Made by a program: the position numbers and the translations under genes. DNA of 32,128 bases from CAYFFO01 sp964342485. GTDB lineage: Bacteria > Chloroflexota > Dehalococcoidia > Lucifugimonadales > CAJWER01. Positions 1 to 8,692 of the stretch are shown here, piece after piece (within the stretch, counting starts at the first letter, position 1; each line of letters opens with the position of its first letter). The notes under the pieces were generated by a model. That model saw only the letters and a program-made list of their open reading frames with translations, searched no databases and was not told the DNA's origin. The DNA lies in assembly GCA_964342485.1 (NCBI GenBank), contig CAYFFO010000024.1, positions 1 to 32,128 on the forward strand, given 5' to 3'.

Positions 1-1
1 A

Positions 2-205
2 AACATAGTAGATGTGGCAATAGATTCACTGATAGTGGAAGTGAGCGGTGATGAAGACAAGATCAATTCACTTCATGAATTGTTAAAAAACTTTGGAATT
101 ATCGAGGTTATGCGTACTGGAACTATTGCAATTAACCGGGGCCTATCTAATAAGCCATCAAGACAAACTAATCGTGTAGATTGGGGAGAAGCATCGTCTG
201 TATAA
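2..205 (+). CDS. ilvN: Acetolactate synthase small (regulatory) subunit, C-terminal part
   Basis: This is the C-terminal end of the regulatory subunit of acetohydroxyacid synthase, which binds valine and tunes the first common step of branched-chain amino acid synthesis. The frame is open from base 2 with no start codon, so the gene enters from the left edge. The visible 67 residues include the family's second-domain pattern: a strand reading NIVDVAIDSLIVEVSG, then a helix ending in LLKNFGIIEVMRTG and the short IAINRG end. The stop is 41 bases before ilvC, and a Shine-Dalgarno sequence for ilvC lies in between, so the two genes are very likely co-transcribed. The large subunit gene ilvB is expected just outside the window. 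The family call is firm because of the sequence together with the ilvC/leu context. Confidence 0.9.
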   Translation, partial: NIVDVAIDSLIVEVSGDEDKINSLHELLKNFGIIEVMRTGTIAINRGLSNKPSRQTNRVDWGEASSV

Positions 206-246
206 ATGGCATATCGGCTTTAACTTAAACTTCGGAGGAAAATTCG

Positions 247-1146
247 ATGACAAAGATATTTTACGAATCAGATGCAAATCTAGACATACTGAATGACAAA
301 ACTGTTGGTGTACTTGGTTATGGTAGCCAAGGACATGCGCACGCCTTGAATCTAAAAGACAGTGGAATAAATGTAATGGTAGGCCTTTATGAAGGCAGTA
401 AAAGCTGGGCAGCCGCTGAAGCTGAAGGCCTTTCCGTAGGATCAGCATTGGAAACAGCTCGGGAATCAGACATTATTATGATGCTTGTCCCTGATCATTC
501 AATGTCCACTGTTTACAAAGAATCTGTACAACCTGAGCTAACATCAGGTAAAACTTTAATGTTCGCCCATGGTTTTAACATTCATTATCAAACAATACTT
601 CCACCTAAAACCGTTGACGTTTCTATGGTAGCACCCAAAGCACCAGGCCATAGGGTGAGAGAAGTTTTTCAAAAAAAAGCAGGCGTTCCAGGCCTTCTAG
701 CTATACATCAAGATGTGAGTGGAATGGCTCATGAGATTGGAATGGCTTACGCAAAAGGCGTTGGCTGTACACGAGCTGGAGTTTTGGAAACGACATTTAA
801 AGAAGAAACTGAAACTGACCTTTTTGGAGAACAGTCAGTATTATGTGGAGGGGTTACTGCCCTAATAAAAGCTGCTTTTGAAACCTTAATTGAGGGTGGA
901 TATCAACCAGAATCTGCCTATTTTGAATGTATGCATGAATTGAAACTGATTGTCGACTTGCTCTATCAAGGCGGCATGGAATATATGAGGTATTCTGTTA
1001 GCGATACAGCTGAATATGGGGATTATTCCCGAGGGCCGGTTGTTATCGACGATCAAGTAAAGAAAAACATGAAAAAGGTGTTGGAAACCATTCAGGATGG
1101 TACATTTGCTCGCGAATGGATAGCAGAAAATGACGAAGGACGCCCT
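247..1146 (+). CDS. ilvC: Ketol-acid reductoisomerase, 3' end lost in assembly gap
   Basis: Ketol-acid reductoisomerase converts acetolactate or acetohydroxybutyrate to the dihydroxy acid with NADPH and Mg2+, the second step to valine and isoleucine. The start ATG follows a GGAGG eight bases upstream. Residues 20-60 form the Rossmann nucleotide site (GVLGYGSQGHAHALNL). The catalytic domain carries the KAPGHRVREVF stretch, the metal-binding DLFGEQSVLCGG segment and a later CMHELKLIVDLLYQGG. The visible part is 300 residues, and class I enzymes are about 330, so roughly 30 C-terminal residues and the stop lie in the N run that starts at 1147. The open frame carries on through the Ns into leuA only because the spacer is arbitrary. 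It is not a real fusion. Confidence 0.96.
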
Positions 1147-1246
1147 NNNNNNNNNNNNNNNNNNNNNNNNNNNNNNNNNNNNNNNNNNNNNNNNNNNNNN
1201 NNNNNNNNNNNNNNNNNNNNNNNNNNNNNNNNNNNNNNNNNNNNNN
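1147..1246. other. 100-N scaffold gap between ilvC and leuA
   Basis: Exactly 100 Ns, a standard placeholder length. The flanks show no shared sequence. The missing DNA must hold about 30 codons of ilvC, its stop, any intergenic bases and the first few codons of leuA, so the true length is probably somewhat over 100 bases. Confidence 0.97.
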
Positions 1247-2775
1247 CAGTTAAAGACACAGTCAAAATATTTGACACTACTTTACGAGACGGAGAACAGT
1301 CAGCTGGTATCGGGCTCACTACTTCAGAAAAACTTGAGATTGCTACGCAACTGGAAAGGCTTGGAGTTGATATTATCGAAGCAGGTTTTGCTGCTAGTTC
1401 ACCAGGCGATTTTGAAGCTGTTAGTACAATAGCAGCCTCAGTAAAAAAACCAATCATTGCTTCACTAGCAAGATGTGTACCGTCAGATATTGATTCTGCA
1501 TGGCAAGCACTTCAGGTAGCCGAAAAACCTAGAATTCATGCTTTTATTTCTAGCTCTGACCTTCATATAATGGATCTACTCCGAAAAAACCCAGAAGAAG
1601 TTATGGAGCAAGCAGTAAAATCATTAGAAAGGGCAAAGAAGTACTGCGATGACGTTGAATTCTCTCCAATGGACGCCACCAGAACAGATATCGATTATTT
1701 ATATAAACTGGTTGAGGCTGCTATCAACGCAGGAGCGACTACCATTAACATCCCTGATACAGTTGGGTACACTGTTCCTTCTGAGTTTGCACTACGAATC
1801 CAAAAAATTAAAGAAAATGTGCCAAATATAGATCAAGCAGTATTGAGCGTCCACTGCCATAATGATTTAGGAAATGCAGCTGCTAATAGCATTGCAGCTG
1901 TTCAGGCTGGAGCCAGACAGGTTGAAGGATGTATTAATGGCCTAGGAGAAAGGGCCGGAAATGCATCCCTAGAAGAAATCATTATGACTATAACAACCAG
2001 AAAAGACCTTCTTGACGTAGAAACGAATATCGACACTACTCAAATTTATAGAACAAGTCGCATGGTTAGCGATATTACGGGTTTCCCGGTGCAACCAAAC
2101 AAAGCCGTTGTCGGAGCTAATGCTTTCAGACATGCTTCTGGTATTCATCAAGATGGTGTCCTTAAAGAACGAACCACTTTTGAAATCATGGAACCCGAAG
2201 CTGTTGGATGGCCAAGTAATTCCCTTGTTCTAGGAAAACTAAGTGGTAGAGCAGGATTAAAATCAAGACTTGAAGAGTTGGGTTTTGAACTCGATTCTGT
2301 ACAACTAGGAGAAGCATTTGAAGCGTTTAAAGACCTGGCTGATAGAAAACGGGAGGTTACCGACGCAGATCTAGAAGCGCTTATGTCCAATCAACGTAGA
2401 ACAAGACTCGAGCCAGGACTATACACTCTAGAACATGTCCAAGTATCCAGTGGTGACCATGAAATCCCTACAGCCAGTGTTAAACTGACCGGGCCGGATG
2501 GAAAAACAGTAACAGATGCAGCTACTGGTACAGGGCCTGTAGATGCTGTTTATCAAGCAATAAACAGGGTGATACAAGTACCCAACAAATTAACGGAATT
2601 TAGAGTCGATGCAGTAACAGAAGGTATTGATGCAATTGGCGACGTAACTATCAGGATTAACAAAGATGGCCAATCTTATGTAGGACGTGGTTCAGATACG
2701 GATATAATCGTTGCTAGTGCTAAAGCATATATGAATGCCTTGAATCGACTTCTTGTAATGATTAAGACTAAATAG
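1247..2775 (+). CDS. leuA: 2-isopropylmalate synthase, 5' end lost in assembly gap
   Basis: 2-isopropylmalate synthase condenses acetyl-CoA with 2-oxoisovalerate, the first committed step to leucine. The first complete codon is at 1249, and the protein reads VKDTVKIFDTTLRDGEQSAG, the family's conserved N-terminal strand, so only a few residues and the start codon are missing. The TIM barrel carries the FDTTLRDGEQ substrate/metal motif, the VHCHNDLGNA metal-binding HxH motif and the GCINGLGERAGNA stretch. The last ~110 residues form the LeuA allosteric domain, where leucine feedback normally binds, including TGTGPVDAVYQAINRVI. About 508 residues are visible, close to the usual ~510-520. It sits in a run with ilvN, ilvC, leuC and leuD. 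Citramalate synthase is a less likely alternative given the adjacent ilv and leu genes. Confidence 0.95.
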
Positions 2776-2855
2776 TCTCTTTACCTTGGAATATTATATT
2801 TCCCCATGATAAATTTTAGCTGTGCTAAATAGAGATCTTATTAACAGGAGAAATA

Positions 2856-4265
2856 ATGCCACAAAAAACCATGTTTGAAAAGATTTGGGAATCTCATTTA
2901 GTACATGAGTCCGCCGATGAACCTTCTATTTTATATATAGATCTCCATCTTGTTCATGAAGTAACTTCCCCGCAGGCATTCGATGGCCTTAGAATGGCGG
3001 GCCGCAAAATACGACGTTCAGATTTAACAGTAGCTACTGCTGACCATAATACACCTACTTGGGACAGATCCCTTCCAATAACAGATTCCATTGCTTTAAA
3101 ACAGCTCCAAGCACTATCCCGAAACTGTGATGAATTTGGAGTTGAATTATACGATATCGATAGTCCGAAACAAGGAATAGTTCATGTAATTGCTCCTGAA
3201 CAAGGATTCACTCAACCAGGGATGACCATTGTATGCGGAGATAGCCATACCTCTACCCATGGAGCATTTGGAGCATTTGCGCTAGGCATAGGGACCTCCG
3301 AAGTTGAACATGTTCTCGCAACACAGACTTTAAGGCAAACAAAGCCAAAGACTATGAGGATAAACGTAGAAGACGCTTTGCCGTTTGGAGTAACCGCAAA
3401 GGATTTGATATTAAGCATAATTGGTCGCATTGGAGTTGCTGGTGCTTCGGGGTATGTCATTGAATACACTGGCAAAGCAATTAAGTCTCTTTCAATGGAA
3501 GGTAGAATGACTGTTTGTAACATGTCCATTGAAGGCGGAGGACGGGCTGGAATGATAGCTCCAGATGAAACCACTTTCGAATATTTACGAAACAAAGCCA
3601 GAACACCAAAAGATGATGCTTTTGACAAAGCAGTTGATAGATGGAAGTTATTTACCAGTGATCCAGATGCAATCTATGACAAGTATATTGAAGTTTCCGG
3701 CTTGGATATCGAACCCACTGTCTCTTGGGGTACTAACCCAGGCATGGTTGCACCTATAACAGGAAAAATACCCGATCCTTCCTCATTTTCTGATGATGGA
3801 GATCGTATAGCCGCCGAAAGAAGTCTCGAATACATGGGTCTAGATTCAGGGACCAATATTACCGATATACCCATAGACAGAGTATTCATAGGATCTTGCA
3901 CAAATGCAAGAATTGAAGATCTAAGAGCGGCTGCTAAGATAGCAAAAGGGCATAAGGTTAAAGAAAACGTATATGCAATGATAGTGCCCGGTTCGGCATA
4001 TGTAAAAAAAGTTGCAGAATCTGAAGGCCTGGCTTCTATATTTGAGGAATCTGGATTCGATTGGCGTGAAGCAGGATGTTCCATGTGTCTGGGTATGAAT
4101 CCAGATATTTTAAAACCAGGCGAACGCTGTGCATCAACATCTAATCGAAACTTTGAAGGTCGTCAAGGAAAAGATGGGCGTACCCATCTGGTAAGTCCTC
4201 AAATGGCAGCAGCGGCTGCTATAAGCGGACATTTCGTGGACGTCCGAGACTGGAAACGAAGATAG
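2856..4265 (+). CDS. leuC: 3-isopropylmalate dehydratase large subunit
   Basis: LeuC pairs with LeuD to isomerise 2-isopropylmalate to 3-isopropylmalate through a [4Fe-4S] cluster. The 469-residue length is typical. The cluster ligands are visible as C348 in IGSCTNARIEDL and C408/C411 in GCSMCLGMN. Other aconitase-family marks are the TADHNTPTWD segment near residue 61, VCGDSHTSTHGAFGA near 126 and SNRNFEGRQG near the end. The ATG follows a clear Shine-Dalgarno sequence (CAGGAGAAATA). The stop TAG at 4263 is 20 bases before the preferred leuD start, so the subunits are translated from the same message in the usual order. The 80-base gap after leuA holds no convincing terminator. Confidence 0.97.
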   Translation: MPQKTMFEKIWESHLVHESADEPSILYIDLHLVHEVTSPQAFDGLRMAGRKIRRSDLTVATADHNTPTWDRSLPITDSIALKQLQALSRNCDEFGVELYDIDSPKQGIVHVIAPEQGFTQPGMTIVCGDSHTSTHGAFGAFALGIGTSEVEHVLATQTLRQTKPKTMRINVEDALPFGVTAKDLILSIIGRIGVAGASGYVIEYTGKAIKSLSMEGRMTVCNMSIEGGGRAGMIAPDETTFEYLRNKARTPKDDAFDKAVDRWKLFTSDPDAIYDKYIEVSGLDIEPTVSWGTNPGMVAPITGKIPDPSSFSDDGDRIAAERSLEYMGLDSGTNITDIPIDRVFIGSCTNARIEDLRAAAKIAKGHKVKENVYAMIVPGSAYVKKVAESEGLASIFEESGFDWREAGCSMCLGMNPDILKPGERCASTSNRNFEGRQGKDGRTHLVSPQMAAAAAISGHFVDVRDWKRR

Positions 4266-4272
4266 GATATAT

Positions 4273-4277
4273 GGAGG
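4273..4277 (+). promoter_or_regulatory. Shine-Dalgarno GGAGG that sets the leuD start
   Basis: GGAGG lies inside the sequence that a start at 4271 would translate, and 8 bases before the ATG at 4286. That spacing makes 4286 the initiation codon. Confidence 0.7.
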
Positions 4278-4285
4278 CCTCAAAT

Positions 4286-4888
4286 ATGCAACCATTCGTG
4301 TCACATAATGGAATAATTGCCCCACTAAGCAGGGTTAATGTAGATACTGACCAAATAATACCTAAGCAGTTCCTTAAACGAATTGAACGTTCCGGATTTG
4401 GCCAGTTTTTATTTTTTGATTGGCGGTTTATGCAAGATGGTTCACCAAATCCAGATTTTGTGCTAAATCAACCACAATATACTGGGGCATCAATTCTCGT
4501 AGCAGGTAGAAATTTTGGTTCAGGATCGTCACGAGAACACGCTCCGTGGGCTTTAATGGACTACGGATTTAAATGCATTATTGCCCCGAGTTTTGCAGAT
4601 ATTTTTTATAGTAACTGCTTTCAAAATGGAATACTTCCAGTTACACTGCCAGAAAAATCAGTATCTAAATTAATTAAAAATGCGAAGAATAAATATACAC
4701 TTACTGTAGACTTAAAAAACCAAAAAGTTTACGATCAATCAAAAGCAATTCTTGAAGGTTTTGAAATTGATCCATATCGTCGTAATGCACTTATGAACGG
4801 ACTTGACGAAATAGGGATGACCCTACAACATGAAACGCTTATTACTAAATTTGAAGAAACAAGGGACCCAGATCTCCCACATACCTAG
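4286..4888 (+). CDS. leuD: 3-isopropylmalate dehydratase small subunit
   Basis: LeuD is the swivel-domain partner of LeuC in the leucine pathway. From the preferred start the protein is 200 residues, the normal bacterial length. It has the N-terminal NVDTDQIIPKQFLKRIERSGFG signature, the NFGSGSSREHAPWAL loop that closes over substrate, and the FADIFYSNCFQNGILP segment. An upstream in-frame ATG exists at 4271, but it would place the GGAGG (4273-4277) inside the coding region. The ATG at 4286 has that motif at ideal distance and gives the family's usual N-terminus. It is the last gene of the ilv/leu block and converges on accDA with 36 bases between the stops. leuB is not in the window. Confidence 0.96.
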   Translation: MQPFVSHNGIIAPLSRVNVDTDQIIPKQFLKRIERSGFGQFLFFDWRFMQDGSPNPDFVLNQPQYTGASILVAGRNFGSGSSREHAPWALMDYGFKCIIAPSFADIFYSNCFQNGILPVTLPEKSVSKLIKNAKNKYTLTVDLKNQKVYDQSKAILEGFEIDPYRRNALMNGLDEIGMTLQHETLITKFEETRDPDLPHT

Positions 4889-4924
4889 TAAATAATCGAC
4901 TGAGAAATTAAAGTTTTGAGAACA

Positions 4925-6724
4925 TCATACTTTATCAAGCTTATTTTTCTTGGCCATACTTTTCACTCGATTGGACATTAGGCTTTGAAGTGTATTGACT
5001 TCCCTCGTGATAGCGGTTTTAAATCTAGAACCATAATTTCCCATTGCTCTAAAACGTTTTAACCGCTCCGTCACCAATCTACGCTTCGATTTAGATTGAA
5101 GAGATGCCATTTCCTGTAAAATAGCTTTTCTTAATTGCATAGCCGCTTCATCAGGATTGTTATGTGCTCCGTCAGTCGGTTCCTGTATAACTTGGTCCAC
5201 AATGCCCAATTCCCAACAGTCTCTGGCAGTTAATCTTAAAGACTCTGCCATTTTCCCTGCCTCTCCTGTATCTTGATATAACAATCCTGCTCCTACTTCA
5301 GGAGAAATAACAGAATAAATAGCATATTCTAGCATTAGGACCCTGTTAGCAATCGCTAGAGGTATCGCACCTTCGCTACCACCTTCCCCTATAATTATAG
5401 ATATTGAAGGAACAGACAACCCTCCCATACGGGCCATCAGAGTAGCTATAGTATTGCCCAAACCTCTCTCCTCTGCATCCAGCGAAGGAAACGGACCTGG
5501 GGTATCAATTAAAGTTATCAGCGGCAAATCAAATTTTTCAGCTAATGCCACTGTTCTTTTCGCTTTTCTAAAGCCTTCAGGGGACATTCTTCCACCATGT
5601 CGCGAAGCATCACCAGTCCCTGTACCTCTTTCTTGACCTACAACCACGACCGTTTGCCCTCCCAAATGCCCAAAACCACAAACTACTGCTCCATCATCCC
5701 CGTAAACCCTATCACCATGTATTTCTACAAAATTTAATAAAATACGATTAATATAATCTAAGGTCCCGGGCCTATCCGGGCGACGCGCGATTAAAACAGA
5801 ATCCCAAGCATGTCTCTGTGGCTCAGGTCTATCAATTACCTCTGATTTTCTAGTAGATTTTAAGCGATATCTTGGTCCAAATAAATCCAATATTGTCGCT
5901 AATTTTTGCCTGAGATCACTTCTGTGCACCACGTCGTCCACCATCCCATGTAATAAATGAGACTCACTAGTGTGACCCTCTCCAGGTACAGGCTCATCAC
6001 TAAAATCATTTATATCCCTGATTGGAGCCAGTCCTACAATAGCTCCTGGTTCAGCCAAAATTATATCCGCAAGATTTGCAAAACTAGAATAGGCATGCCC
6101 TGTAGCCGGATTTGCTAATACCGATATCGATGGTAAACCAGAGGAAGCAAAATCGTTAGAAATTATAGCCGTTTTAGCCATCTGCATCAAAGAAAGGAGC
6201 CCTTCCTGTATTCTAACTCCTCCACTAGTTACTATCGAAATAAAAGGGAGTTTTTTCTTAGCTGCGTATTCCATTGATAAGGCGACTTTTTCACCTACAA
6301 CCGAACCCATACTTCCTCCCATAAAACCGAAATCCAGAACGACTAAAACAGCATTGCTTCCTCCTATTGAACAAGTTCCTGTTACTATCGCTTCTGTCAG
6401 TCCGGTTCTTTTTTGATCGTTAAATATTCTTTGCTTATACGAAACACGAGAAGAAAATGCCAAAGGATCCAAAGATGTTATATTGCGATTTATTTCTCGG
6501 AAAGAATTGGGATCAACAAGGGATTCTATTCTTTCGCGCGCCGTCATACTGTAATGGAAATTACAAACATGGCATACACGATTAATATCAAACATTTTTG
6601 ACCGGGTTAAAGAAGTTCCGCAGACTAAACATTCATCACGACTTGATGGCAAATCTTCGAGATTATTTCCTAGTTTAGCAATAGCAGCTATTTCTGGTTT
6701 CTTAGGTATCATTAAAACAAACAT
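4925..6724 (-). CDS. accDA: Acetyl-CoA carboxylase carboxyltransferase, fused beta and alpha subunits
   Basis: This is a single 599-residue protein holding both halves of the carboxyltransferase that moves CO2 from biotin to acetyl-CoA, giving malonyl-CoA for fatty acid synthesis. Residues 1-~285 are AccD: a zinc ribbon with C32, C35, C51 and C54, then a crotonase fold with VTSGGVRIQEG and ANPATGHAYSSFA. After a short linker (~286-300), residues ~300-599 are AccA, with LNFVEIHGDRVYGDDGAVV, the IDTPGPFPSLDAEERG loop and IIGEGGSEGAIPL then YAIYSVISPEVGAG. No stop, gap or frame change lies between the halves. The start ATG has no clear Shine-Dalgarno, and a second ATG at 6712 is possible. It follows ftsK by 50 bases on the same strand. 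The biotin carboxylase and carrier genes are not here. Confidence 0.95.
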   Translation of the reverse strand: MFVLMIPKKPEIAAIAKLGNNLEDLPSSRDECLVCGTSLTRSKMFDINRVCHVCNFHYSMTARERIESLVDPNSFREINRNITSLDPLAFSSRVSYKQRIFNDQKRTGLTEAIVTGTCSIGGSNAVLVVLDFGFMGGSMGSVVGEKVALSMEYAAKKKLPFISIVTSGGVRIQEGLLSLMQMAKTAIISNDFASSGLPSISVLANPATGHAYSSFANLADIILAEPGAIVGLAPIRDINDFSDEPVPGEGHTSESHLLHGMVDDVVHRSDLRQKLATILDLFGPRYRLKSTRKSEVIDRPEPQRHAWDSVLIARRPDRPGTLDYINRILLNFVEIHGDRVYGDDGAVVCGFGHLGGQTVVVVGQERGTGTGDASRHGGRMSPEGFRKAKRTVALAEKFDLPLITLIDTPGPFPSLDAEERGLGNTIATLMARMGGLSVPSISIIIGEGGSEGAIPLAIANRVLMLEYAIYSVISPEVGAGLLYQDTGEAGKMAESLRLTARDCWELGIVDQVIQEPTDGAHNNPDEAAMQLRKAILQEMASLQSKSKRRLVTERLKRFRAMGNYGSRFKTAITREVNTLQSLMSNRVKSMAKKNKLDKV

Positions 6725-6774
6725 ACCCAGGTGAGTTTACAATGAATACAACCCTGTGAGATATCTGTCATTTT

Positions 6775-7079
6775 TCAAATGCTTCCGACTATAACATCTC
6801 TAGACTTCGACCCATCACTTGGCCCAACTACTCCTTCTTCTTCTAATTGATCCATCAATCTTGCTGCTCTCGGATAACCAATTCTTAAACGACGCTGAAG
6901 TAAAGATGTCGATAATTTATTATGACTATGTGCCAAGTCAATTGCTTTGTCAATCATTTCGTCCCTGTTAGCTGCATCTCCGTCCAATGGATTATCCGTC
7001 TTGTCCGCGTCTCCGACCGAATGCAAAGATACTTCGGGAATGTTCGCCCATGAGGTATTGTGCCAAAATTTAACCAAGC
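6775..7079 (-). CDS. ftsK: FtsK DNA translocase, C-terminal gamma (KOPS-reading) domain fragment
   Basis: This is the C-terminal end of FtsK, the DNA pump that clears and aligns the chromosome terminus at the division septum. The ~100 visible residues begin with a helix (LVKFWHNTSW) that matches the end of the motor, then an acidic linker. The winged-helix gamma domain follows, with STSLLQRRLRIGYPRAARLM and DQLEEEGVVGPSDGSKSRDV, which recognises polar DNA sequences and contacts XerD. The frame differs from that of the fragment on the far side of the 7080-7179 gap, as expected if the 100-N spacer is a placeholder. It is the 3' part of the gene that starts near 8614 and ends 50 bases before accDA. 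Confidence 0.93.
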
Positions 7080-7179
7080 NNNNNNNNNNNNNNNNNNNNN
7101 NNNNNNNNNNNNNNNNNNNNNNNNNNNNNNNNNNNNNNNNNNNNNNNNNNNNNNNNNNNNNNNNNNNNNNNNNNNNNNN
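7080..7179. other. 100-N scaffold gap inside ftsK
   Basis: The flanking fragments are the start of the FtsK beta/motor region and the end of the motor. The Walker A and Walker B motor core is absent from both sides. By comparison with the family about 290-300 residues are missing, so roughly 0.9 kb of real sequence is hidden behind 100 Ns. Confidence 0.9.
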
Positions 7180-8614
7180 TATAATTTTGACTTTCCATAA
7201 CACTTCTAAGAGAAACTCTGGTTGGATTTGGATTAGGAACTTCTATTCCAACCAAAGCCTTACCCATTGCAGGGGTTTCAATACGAATACTTGGAGTACG
7301 CAAAGCCAGAGACAAGTCCTTTTCTCGAGACATTATGCTATCAACTTTTACACGTGTTTTTGTCTCAACTCTTGTATTCATTATTTTGCCAAAAGCGTCT
7401 AACTTAGGCTGCCCATTATTATCAAGCTCTTTAACTTGTTTGTATTTTCTAATCCATCCAGGTATAAGACCATACATTGTCACAGTCGGACCTGGGTTGG
7501 TTTCACCCACCTCAACTTCTACACCATATTCTTGAAGTGTGCGTTTAATTTTTCTACCCGTATCCACAATCTCGGAATCAGTAATACCACCTTCTGGCAA
7601 ATCGTGGAGAATTTCTCTGGAGGGTCGATCCCAAGAAAGAGCTTCTAGATTAACCTCCAAGTGTCTTTCTTGTTGCGAATTAGAATTATCTGTTGATATA
7701 TCATTTTTATTTTTGTAATCATCCTGATCATAAGGCTGGTCTATTAACTGAGATTCTGTATCATTTTTCCAGAACTTATTAAACCTTGTCTTTAAACTTT
7801 CATTGTTTTTATCATTCAAAGCCAAACTTGTATATTTTTCATTAGGATTACTAAAAACAGACCCTCTTATATCATTTTCATTATTTATTTCTTCGTCAGT
7901 AATCACTGATACTTTAAACTCATCGCTATTTGAGCCTTCGCTATTTTCTATATCGTTTATCTCTGGCTTAAGTAGCTCTTTTAATTTGCTAGCTTCTATT
8001 TTATTTAATCCTCTCTGATTTCTTGCATTATTTCCTTTGATATATCCATTAATATAATTTGGAATCTTTACGATCAGGTACCAAACATTTTTAGCAACAA
8101 TAAAAACACCCAATTTAATCAAACTAGTTTTTTTTATGACGGCAAAAGAAAACCTAGGTACAGCTAATGACATCGCAAATATGAAAATACAGCTGATACG
8201 TAAGTATCCAATCAGACCTTGGTCTCCTGCTATAAAACTTCCAACACTTCCACCAAGATTTGTACGGCCATACAATGTAGCCCATGCAAATGGTCCCGAA
8301 TAATCATCGATATAAGATAATACTCCTAAAGATCCTACAAGTATTAGAAGAGATGACATTAACAGAAAAACTTTCCGTAACCAGTGAGGATGATTGAACA
8401 AAATCCATAAAAAGGTTGATATCCACAAGAAAACAAAAATAAATCCAAGGCTCAGAGATAACAAAATTTGTTCTTTAGTANNNNNNNNNNNNNNNNNNNN
8501 NNNNNNNNNNNNNNNNNNNNNNNNNNNNNNNNNNNNNNNNNNNNNNNNNNNNNNNNNNNNNNNNNNNNNNNNNNNNNNNNATAAGAACAATAATTCTAGG
8601 ATAAATGAAACCAT
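7180..8614 (-). CDS. ftsK: FtsK DNA translocase, N-terminal membrane, linker and alpha-domain part
   Basis: This is the upstream part of ftsK, itself interrupted by the 8481-8580 gap. After that gap at least four hydrophobic segments appear (for example ILLSLSLGFIFVFLWISTFL, FLLMSSLLILVGSLGVL and ISCIFIFAMSLAV), the septal membrane anchor. A hydrophilic, Asn/Asp/Ser-rich linker of about 150 residues follows. The alpha domain then begins (REILHDLPEGGITDSEIVDTGRKIKRTL, split here as in the family; GPTVTMYGLIPGW) and runs to LALRTPSIRIETPAMGKALVGIEVPN. An extra ~38 residues lie between GLIPGW and VKVDSI. Only 34 bases remain before the first gap. The ATG at 8614 has a stop codon directly upstream in frame. 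Another ATG at 8652 (MSLNSCGSKKAAKW) reads into a stop at 8596, so the true N-terminus is unsettled. Confidence 0.88.
8481..8580. other. 100-N scaffold gap in the ftsK N-terminal membrane region
   Basis: Exactly 100 Ns inside the membrane-anchor coding region. The real length cannot be judged because the FtsK N-terminus varies in length. The open frame across the Ns may be chance. Confidence 0.95.
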
Positions 8615-8692
8615 TTAGCTGCTTTTTTTGAACCACAGCTATTCAAACTCATAAATCAATTCTAACCATAGCCGATGGTTTTAATAATTAAC

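Noticed and set aside
247..2775. A single 842-residue IlvC-LeuA fusion protein
   Set aside because: The frame is open only because 100 placeholder Ns are read as unknown codons. The IlvC C-terminus and the LeuA start are both missing, which fits a gap and not a fusion.
4271..4285. A leuD start at 4271
   Set aside because: The Shine-Dalgarno GGAGG would lie inside the coding sequence, while the ATG at 4286 is correctly spaced.
6947..7402. A plus-strand reading frame across the N gap
   Set aside because: It is antisense to ftsK on both sides, has no family pattern and is held open by Ns.
8659..8676. Short hairpin (AACCAT...ATGGTT) between rnj and ftsK as a terminator
   Set aside because: Only six base pairs, and no T run on the minus strand where both genes are read.
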